62,438 bases of DNA from Candidatus Saccharimonadota bacterium (GTDB lineage Bacteria > Patescibacteriota > Saccharimonadia > Saccharimonadales > Saccharimonadaceae), in NCBI GenBank assembly GCA_017557865.1, contig JAFYXW010000013.1, positions 1 through 62,438 of the forward strand, written 5' to 3'. Positions 56,537 to 62,438 of this stretch are shown here, piece after piece; the stretch's first letter is position 1, and the number at the start of each line of letters is the position of its first letter. The notes below the pieces were generated by a model. It did no database searches and was not told the origin of the DNA. It saw nothing but the letters and a program-made list of their open reading frames with translations. The position numbers were made by a program, and so were the translations under genes.

Positions 56537-58695
56537 TTATATAATTCCAGTACTTCTTTCTCTAATTTTTTCCAATCCCTACTTTGCACAGTCTTCTTCG
56601 CGTTCGTAACAATAGTTTTTCGAAGTTCAGCGTCCTTCACCAACTTATTTATCTTACTCACAGCATCGTCTATGTCGCCTTGCTTATATAGCAAGCAGTT
56701 TTCGCCGTCTACCAAATACTCCACGTTCCCACCGTTTGGGGCCACTACTGCAAACCCGCCGGTAGCCATCATTTCTAGTGGCGGGTATGAAAAACTTTCC
56801 AAAATACTAGATTTTAATAATATATCGCTTTCACCATAAACGCGTCCTATTTCATCATGAGGAACCCTATGATAAAAATGGTCAACATGGTACCATTTTT
56901 TTGGTTTACCCTCGTATGATAAGTAAGAAATTTCGAATTTTTCCTTATCAAGCTTTTCTATAATCCTAAAACTTTCATCAACGTTTTTGTAATGGTCAGA
57001 GGAGTTTCCTTCTACTAATATTTTTATCTTCCCTTCAAATTTTCTATCTTCTACTTTAAATTTCTCAATATCAATTCCATTCCGCGCAAGTTTTGCCTCC
57101 TTGCCAAATTTCTTTTTTAGCCAGTCTTTGCACCATTCAGATATTGTAATATATTCTACGCCAATCGCGTTGTATGTAGCGTTTGCATCTCTCTTTACTA
57201 CAGAGCCATACTTACAAAAATCCGTCTCAAAGTTTTGCACTAGATACATCCTCCTATACGCCTCTGGGTACTTCTTTACGAACTCTAAAGTAGTATATAG
57301 CGTAGCGATTACTGCGTAAAATCTGGCGCATAGCCTATATTTCTTTACGCTCACCACATTTATTTCGCCGTCGTCATTAATTATATTGTTGCTCTCCTTC
57401 TCAACATTTATAATGGTGACGTCGGCACCATTCTTCCTAAGAATATTACAGTGTTTAATTACGACATTCACCCCTCCACTAATATTCGTGGACGGAAGCA
57501 CGAATGCATAATTTTTTGCCATCTTAGATTCAATAAATTTCGTCACATCAAACCCAGAATAAGTTGTAACACAGTTTTCAATTACATACTTATAGGCATT
57601 ATCTGCAATTTCTCTACCTTTGTTTTTATCGACAATCAAGGATTTTATTCCTTCATACCAATCATCTTCAGTATTACAAAGAATACCAGTTTTCCCATTT
57701 TTTATCATTGTCTTAAACGCACCAAAATCCGAAGCTACCGTAGGCGTCTTACAAAGTGCCGCCTCCACCCATTTGTTTTCAGATTTTGCTTCGTTAAACA
57801 CTGACTCTTGTAACGGAGCAAGATTGATATCAAGCTTCGCAATTATACTTGGTAGATTTTGCCAACTCCCAAACGGCTCCGTTGTGATTCTCTCTGCAAA
57901 CTTATCAAACTCTTTCGGCAAATCCAGATACCCAACTATTTTTAAGTTTACATCGTCAAATTCCTCCATTATCCTTAAAAGAGGTTTTTTAACTAAATCA
58001 AAATCCGGATTATGAGTAATACTCCCGCTAAGATATCCAATAGTCACATTATTGTGCAATTTCTTTTCTTTTTTAATCGCATCAAGAGACAATTCCACCA
58101 TTTCTTCGCTTGCGGTGTTTCTGTTTACAAAAACTTCTTTATTGAAGCGTTTTTTCAGTTCTCTTGCTAGCGCTTCGGTTGTGGTAATCACGTAGTCGCA
58201 CATCTTTAATGTTTCACCCATACGCACCACGCCATCATCATACACGGCCTTATCTTCCTTACTCATTTGTTGCACGTATGGGATGGTGTCGGTATAAAAT
58301 TTGTCGACTACCAAATCATCAATGTCAAAAAAAACTTTTTTATTAAAATATTTTGCACGCTCAATAAATTGTTTTACCTCAGGAGTAATTGGGCAACGAA
58401 AGAAGACAAACCCCCGATAGTATTTTAGGGTTTCCAGTTTCAAATTACCATAAAAAACCTTGTCCACAGACAGACCATTTGACTCGAGCTGTTCCATCTG
58501 ATGATCCACCCTATATCTTTCTGGGTGTGGCAAAGTACAGCCATTAATAAACAGAATATCCTTATATTTAGGCTTCCTGTTCATTTTTGATGAATTATAT
58601 ATAATATACCTTTTTGTCTTTGCGAACAAAGATGTGACGCCTTCATTTTTCAACGTCTGACCAACTTTACTAGCTAAATGTCCCATACTTTCCAT
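56533..58695 (-). CDS. Two-domain glycosyltransferase (GT-B fusion)
   Basis: A 720-residue protein. Residues 30-370 are a GT-B unit like the neighbouring 353-residue enzyme (KVFFDIDDLVVDKFYTDTIPY, TIGYLSGSITHNPDFDLVKKPLLRIMEEFDDVNLKIVGYLD, NEAKSENKWVEAALCKTPTVASDFGAF). Residues 395-720 are a second GT4-type unit (FVLPSTNISGGVNVVIKHCNILRKNGADVTI, ILVEGNSSDHYKNVDESFRII, KSSILESFSYPPLEMMATGGFAVVAPNGGNVEYLVDGENCLLY). The second half would add a second sugar, or polymerise rhamnose or galactose. TAGAAT six bases before the ATG suggests a leaderless start. Confidence 0.9.
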   Translation of the reverse strand: MESMGHLASKVGQTLKNEGVTSLFAKTKRYIIYNSSKMNRKPKYKDILFINGCTLPHPERYRVDHQMEQLESNGLSVDKVFYGNLKLETLKYYRGFVFFRCPITPEVKQFIERAKYFNKKVFFDIDDLVVDKFYTDTIPYVQQMSKEDKAVYDDGVVRMGETLKMCDYVITTTEALARELKKRFNKEVFVNRNTASEEMVELSLDAIKKEKKLHNNVTIGYLSGSITHNPDFDLVKKPLLRIMEEFDDVNLKIVGYLDLPKEFDKFAERITTEPFGSWQNLPSIIAKLDINLAPLQESVFNEAKSENKWVEAALCKTPTVASDFGAFKTMIKNGKTGILCNTEDDWYEGIKSLIVDKNKGREIADNAYKYVIENCVTTYSGFDVTKFIESKMAKNYAFVLPSTNISGGVNVVIKHCNILRKNGADVTIINVEKESNNIINDDGEINVVSVKKYRLCARFYAVIATLYTTLEFVKKYPEAYRRMYLVQNFETDFCKYGSVVKRDANATYNAIGVEYITISEWCKDWLKKKFGKEAKLARNGIDIEKFKVEDRKFEGKIKILVEGNSSDHYKNVDESFRIIEKLDKEKFEISYLSYEGKPKKWYHVDHFYHRVPHDEIGRVYGESDILLKSSILESFSYPPLEMMATGGFAVVAPNGGNVEYLVDGENCLLYKQGDIDDAVSKINKLVKDAELRKTIVTNAKKTVQSRDWKKLEKEVLELYK

Positions 58696-58760
58696 ATGAA
58701 TATTCTAGCAAATAACAGATGGTTTTTCTAGAGCTTTCCGCTACATATGTAGCATTTATC

Positions 58761-58789
58761 ATTACATTTTCAAACATTTAAGGTATAAT
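58761..58789 (+). promoter_or_regulatory. Promoter of glf (leaderless)
   Basis: ATTACA, 17 bases, TATAAT, six bases, ATG at 58796. Confidence 0.7.
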
Positions 58790-58795
58790 TACAAT

Positions 58796-59962
58796 ATGAA
58801 AAAAGTTGATTTATTGGTAGTGGGCGCAGGTATCTTTGGGCTTACTGTTGCAGAAAGAGCCGCAACTGTTTTAGGCAAAAAAGTGCTTGTTATAGACAAG
58901 CGCAATCACATTGGAGGGAATTCTTATTCCGAAATAGATAAAGAGACTGGCATAGAATGTCATAAATATGGTGCACACATTTTTCATACTTCCTACCAAG
59001 ATGTTTGGGAATATGTTAATAAATTCGATTCTTTTACAAACTATGAGCACCGTGTTTATACTGTACACAATCAGGAGGTTTTTCCTCTTCCAATTAATTT
59101 AGGCACCATCAACCAATTTTTTAAATCAAACTATTCTCCAGAAGAGGCAAAAAAGCTCATAAAGGGACAGGCTAAGAAAGCACCTAAAAACCCTTCTAAC
59201 CTAAAAGAACAAGGCATTTCCTTAATTGGCGAACCATTGTTTGACGCGTTCATTATGAACTATACTGCAAAACAATGGCAAACACCGCCAGAACAACTCG
59301 ACAAAAGCATCATTAATCGACTCCCTGTCAGATTTGACTATAATAATCGCTATTTTTCTAACACTTATGAGGGTATACCGAAAAGTGGGTATAAAGCTTT
59401 TTTTGAAAAAATGACTAATTCTGTCAAAGACTTAGTGAAAATCAAATTGAATACCAATTTCTTTGAAGACGAAGAGGCTCAAGAGCTCCTTGAGGCAGGG
59501 ACTTTAGTAGTATACACGGGGCCAATTGATGAATTTTATAAATATCAATATGGCGCCCTCAACTGGCGAAGCGTCAGATTTGAAAAAGAAATAATCCCAG
59601 TGGATGATTTCCAAGGATGCCCGGTAATGAATTATGCCGATCCAGACCCTAAATATACAAGAATTATCGAATTTAAGCATTTCCACCCAGAAAGAACTAC
59701 GGGTTCTTACGCAGAGGGTTCTAATAAAACCATCATTTTCAAAGAATACAGTAGCACTTGGGAGCTTGGCAAAGAGCCATATTACCCAGTAAAAACGCCC
59801 ACAGATTTAGAAAAACTTCAAAAATATAATACACTTGCTGCTAAAGAAAAAAACATCATCTTTGGTGGTAGGCTTGGCGAATATGCCTATTATGATATGG
59901 ATGCTACCTTTAAAAGCGCGTTAGACGCCTTTAACAGCAAAATTACCCCTTTGCTTAAATGA
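58796..59962 (+). CDS. glf: UDP-galactopyranose mutase
   Basis: A 388-residue flavoenzyme. FAD site DLLVVGAGIFGLTVAERAATVLGKKVLVIDKRNHIGGNSYS, GIECHKYGAHIFHTSYQDVWEYV, the catalytic-type GEPLFDAFIMNYTAKQWQTPPEQL, and MDATFKSALDAF near the end match Glf. It converts UDP-galactopyranose to UDP-galactofuranose, implying galactofuranose in the cell-surface polymer. GalE supplies its precursor. It stands alone and ends TGA, one base before the convergent glycosyltransferase gene. Confidence 0.97.
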   Translation: MKKVDLLVVGAGIFGLTVAERAATVLGKKVLVIDKRNHIGGNSYSEIDKETGIECHKYGAHIFHTSYQDVWEYVNKFDSFTNYEHRVYTVHNQEVFPLPINLGTINQFFKSNYSPEEAKKLIKGQAKKAPKNPSNLKEQGISLIGEPLFDAFIMNYTAKQWQTPPEQLDKSIINRLPVRFDYNNRYFSNTYEGIPKSGYKAFFEKMTNSVKDLVKIKLNTNFFEDEEAQELLEAGTLVVYTGPIDEFYKYQYGALNWRSVRFEKEIIPVDDFQGCPVMNYADPDPKYTRIIEFKHFHPERTTGSYAEGSNKTIIFKEYSSTWELGKEPYYPVKTPTDLEKLQKYNTLAAKEKNIIFGGRLGEYAYYDMDATFKSALDAFNSKITPLLK

Positions 59963-62209
59963 TTAATCGCCCTTCAATACATATATTCTACTAGTGTTTG
60001 GATTTTCTTTTGACGTAATTTCGTCTATTATAATATCTCTCCACACTTCTTTATAGCCATTGCCATTAAGAAAACTTACCACTCTTTCATCCACATAACC
60101 GCCCTGTACGATAAACACTTTCGGTTGGTTTTTTGCGACTTCATTAAAGAATTCATCTAATATAGATGGTCTCACTTCCGCTATTGGATATTGAAAGGAA
60201 TATCTAGATGCTGGCAAACGATTGCATCTTAAATATATATAGTCCAAATTCCCATATACTATAATCTTGTCGCCTTCATCTGTGTTTTCTTCCACTACCC
60301 CACATGAAGTCTTTGCCAATATAGGTATCGGTTCGCCTTCACGCCGATTACGAAAAGAACTCATAACCGAACTCAAAGTGCTAAACCACGCCTGATACGT
60401 AAGCGACACGATAAACACTGATACAATAATAACTAACCCTCTGCTTGTTGCGCTATTTCCAATACTCTCATAAAATTTAGCAAAAGGAAAGATTACCAAC
60501 GGGATTAAAACCATGACGTAATGTGGGAAGTTCCTCCCGGACATACTTGCCATGGCTATAGCCACTACAAACGCAACAACAAAACTCCAAAGAGCAAACT
60601 TTTCTTTTTTATTCTTCTCCATAAGTGCGCAACAACAACTTATCCCTAAACTGAAAAGAACTAAACTATACCCGAAAATATAGGAAATAGTTGAGAACGC
60701 TTTCATAATGCCAGTTTTTGTATACTCAGAATTAAACTTGATATACACATCAACAAATGACGACAAAGCCCCTTTTAAGCCCAACCATAACAAAATAGGT
60801 ATCACAACGGTCAAAACCCCACTAAAGAACACTAAAGCAAATTTAAATAATTCTTTATTTTTCTTTTCTATAATCATTTTAACTAAAATCGCTACCCCAA
60901 ACACACCCCAAATTGCCACCATATTGACACGAAGCATTAAAACACAAGCAAAGCCAATACCTACCATAAAAATCCTAAACAATGACGTCTCGCCCCTTAA
61001 CAAATACTTCATAAACTCATAAAGAGCCATCGCAATAAGCGGGAATGCATATTCTTCGGTTAAATTTCCACGATCTATAACATTCAGGGTAAAATACAGA
61101 GAGAAAACCGCCATCGTCAAAAACCAAGCAATGGCACGTTTGGACGTCATCAATCGAGCTATCTTATACATGTACGCTACTGCAATAAGCAGTGCCAGGA
61201 ATTCAAATATCAATATCCCACTCATAGGGTTGATTAGTACACCTAAAAAGTTAATAATATACAAAACTGGGCCCTTATGATCAAAGGTGTCCAAATACGG
61301 GGTAAGGCCACTTTTCATCTGTGTCCCAACTGTCAAAAACACTCCTGAATCGGTCACCGTTTCACCTCGATTCCATGGCGAAGACGGGCTAACCGAAATA
61401 GCCAAAAACGCCGCCCCAATAAAAGAAAGGGCTATGGCCAAAGACCCAATCTTATGCTTCGTAACATTTCTTGCGTTCTCTGGATCTGCTTTTTTCATAT
61501 CTTTACGGAATTTCATAAAAGCAAATAATGACTCTTTGCCAATTCTAAATATCTTCTTTAAGTTAATAGAGTTTGCCCCAGCGGCCCTCGGCTTAAAAGA
61601 AACTGTTTCGAAAGTTATTTTCTCGTTAAAGCGAGCAAAATACGCCGTAAGCATAATATTCGGCAAATCGTATTCGTTTGGAAGATTATCTATATATTTA
61701 TCAACCAGACTGGCTTTCATCAAGCGAAATGGAGCATTTGCGTCTGGCACACGCACCGAAAAGAATAAACGCAACAATAAACACACAATTTTTTCAACGA
61801 AAGCACGGACCTTCCCATCACCTCTTTTATTGCGATATCCTAAAATAGCATCAAAATCTTCCCTCTTTTCCCAGAAGCTCTCAAACTCTGCTGGATTCGT
61901 TTGCCCATCTGAGTCCGTCTGAAAAATATAGTCAGCACCTTTCTTTATAGCATACTTATAAAGTGCTATCACTTTTGGTCCATGATATTGGTTTGTTTTT
62001 TCAAGAATCTCAAGCTTTGAGTATTTCTTTTTTAGGCCTAGCAATAATTCGTGCGTGTTGTCTGTACTTCCACTATCAGCAATAACTAATCGCGACTTGC
62101 CTGATTTCCCATTAAGCACAGGCATCCACGACTCAACGGTTTCCATAATGTTATCGCCCTCATTATATGCAGGCATTACAATATAAAGCGTATCCTCCAT
62201 TCTATCCAT
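59963..62209 (-). CDS. Fusion of a DPM-like GT2 with a GT-C-like polytopic membrane domain
   Basis: A 748-residue protein. Residues 5-240 are a soluble GT-A domain (LYIVMPAYNEGDNIMETVESW, LVIADSGSTDNTHELL, DYIFQTDSDGQTNPAEF with DxD, VPDANAPFRLMKA). Residues 255-610 hold about ten membrane helices with an acidic outer-loop motif (GVFLTVGTQMKSGLTPYLDTFDHKGP). A 120-residue outer domain follows (DEGDKIIVYGNLDYIYLRCNRLPASRY...VFIVQGGYVDERVV). One polypeptide could charge the lipid carrier and pass the sugar on outside. TTGTAT-17-TATTAT, six bases, ATG: leaderless. Confidence 0.9.
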   Translation of the reverse strand: MDRMEDTLYIVMPAYNEGDNIMETVESWMPVLNGKSGKSRLVIADSGSTDNTHELLLGLKKKYSKLEILEKTNQYHGPKVIALYKYAIKKGADYIFQTDSDGQTNPAEFESFWEKREDFDAILGYRNKRGDGKVRAFVEKIVCLLLRLFFSVRVPDANAPFRLMKASLVDKYIDNLPNEYDLPNIMLTAYFARFNEKITFETVSFKPRAAGANSINLKKIFRIGKESLFAFMKFRKDMKKADPENARNVTKHKIGSLAIALSFIGAAFLAISVSPSSPWNRGETVTDSGVFLTVGTQMKSGLTPYLDTFDHKGPVLYIINFLGVLINPMSGILIFEFLALLIAVAYMYKIARLMTSKRAIAWFLTMAVFSLYFTLNVIDRGNLTEEYAFPLIAMALYEFMKYLLRGETSLFRIFMVGIGFACVLMLRVNMVAIWGVFGVAILVKMIIEKKNKELFKFALVFFSGVLTVVIPILLWLGLKGALSSFVDVYIKFNSEYTKTGIMKAFSTISYIFGYSLVLFSLGISCCCALMEKNKKEKFALWSFVVAFVVAIAMASMSGRNFPHYVMVLIPLVIFPFAKFYESIGNSATSRGLVIIVSVFIVSLTYQAWFSTLSSVMSSFRNRREGEPIPILAKTSCGVVEENTDEGDKIIVYGNLDYIYLRCNRLPASRYSFQYPIAEVRPSILDEFFNEVAKNQPKVFIVQGGYVDERVVSFLNGNGYKEVWRDIIIDEITSKENPNTSRIYVLKGD

Positions 62210-62215
62210 ATACCT

Positions 62216-62244
62216 ATAATATCTTAAAAAAGTTGTTGATACAA
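62216..62244 (-). promoter_or_regulatory. Promoter of the 59963 fusion gene (leaderless)
   Basis: On the minus strand TTGTAT, 17 bases, TATTAT, six bases, ATG. Confidence 0.65.
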
Positions 62245-62248
62245 GATA

Positions 62249-62438
62249 CTATATTACCCAACCGCCAGACGCAGTTGAATAATAAATCGTCCCGCCATCG
62301 TATTCCTGGTATTCTACACCGTTTGCATCCTTTACGATGTCGCTCTTCGGGAACCCTAGTGGGCCAAGCTCCCATTTCTGTTTTACCCATACTTCACGAA
62401 TGCCGCCCATAGACAAATAATATCCATGTGCTGCATTA
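62249..62438 (-). CDS. C-terminal end of an LGFP-repeat protein (partial)
   Basis: The minus-strand frame is open to the window edge and stops with TAG at 62249. The 62 visible codons end ELGPLGFPKSDIV...GVEYQEYDGGTIYYSTASGGWVI. LGFP followed by an F/Y-x-GG-x-I-Y strand is the LGFP repeat, a cell-wall-binding module also found on actinobacterial surface proteins and hydrolases. The N-terminal part lies outside the window. It is the next gene upstream of the fusion glycosyltransferase. Confidence 0.8.
   Translation of the reverse strand, partial: NAAHGYYLSMGGIREVWVKQKWELGPLGFPKSDIVKDANGVEYQEYDGGTIYYSTASGGWVI

Noticed and set aside
1-62438. CRISPR array
   Set aside because: No set of regularly spaced identical 24-40 bp repeats was seen. 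The repeats near 9421-9626 are inverted and few.
1-62438. Alternative genetic code (UGA = Gly/Trp)
   Set aside because: TGA serves as the natural stop of gtrA and glf, and core genes contain no in-frame TGA.

Overview
The window looks like a chromosomal segment of a Candidate Phyla Radiation bacterium, most likely Candidatus Saccharibacteria (TM7). Nothing here is a species marker, so this is inference. It rests on a compact AT-rich genome with many 1-20 bp gene overlaps, a two-gene SufBC-like iron-sulfur unit, a reduced type IV secretion (T4SS) cluster with several T4SS_pilin paralogues, surface proteins with InlB-like and Fibrobacter-paralogous domains, and glycosyltransferases fused to membrane domains. 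TGA is used as a stop (for example gtrA and glf), so the UGA-recoded CPR groups are unlikely.

Layout. 1-2.8 kb: end of an anchored surface protein, a DUF6512 membrane protein, sufB/sufC and tRNA-Lys(CUU). 2.8-5.3 kb: small accessory genes and a CmpB-like membrane protein. 5.3-11 kb: a defence island reading XRE regulator, ImmA/IrrE protease, HNH nuclease, type III mod and res. Mod has a long structured leader. 11-17.6 kb: MBL-fold protein, DpnI-like nuclease, AlkD-like glycosylase, RNase Y, a J-domain chaperone under a CIRCE operator, and hypotheticals. 17.6-31.4 kb: T4SS genes (VirB1-like hydrolase, VirB4, a split VirB4/TraC N-domain, PrgI, VirB6-like, four pilin genes), interrupted by two paralogous hypotheticals and followed by hsp20 and comF. 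31.4-37.3 kb: a GT-C-like membrane protein, tRNA-Ser(GCU), groES-groEL beside a TetR regulator, and a TylF-like methyltransferase. 37.3-41.8 kb: a giant surface protein split by a frameshift. 41.9-62.4 kb: uvrA, then a polysaccharide locus (gtrA, galE, Wzm/Wzt-type ABC exporter, many glycosyltransferases, rmlACBD, glf), ending in an LGFP-repeat protein.

How it fits together. The gene set suits a host-attached epibiont. Polysaccharide, adhesin and LGFP genes build the surface. The T4SS genes could move protein or DNA or form pili. The restriction genes would control incoming DNA, and comF hints at DNA uptake.

Two styles of expression stand out. Many first-in-operon genes have a -10 hexamer 6-11 bases before the ATG and no Shine-Dalgarno, which implies leaderless mRNAs. 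Heat-shock genes, operon-internal genes and a set of small accessory genes have Shine-Dalgarno leaders, often behind near-consensus promoters. Terminator T-tracts repeatedly abut the next promoter. No rRNA, CRISPR array or recognisable insertion sequence was seen, and no gene-free stretch exceeds about 250 bases.
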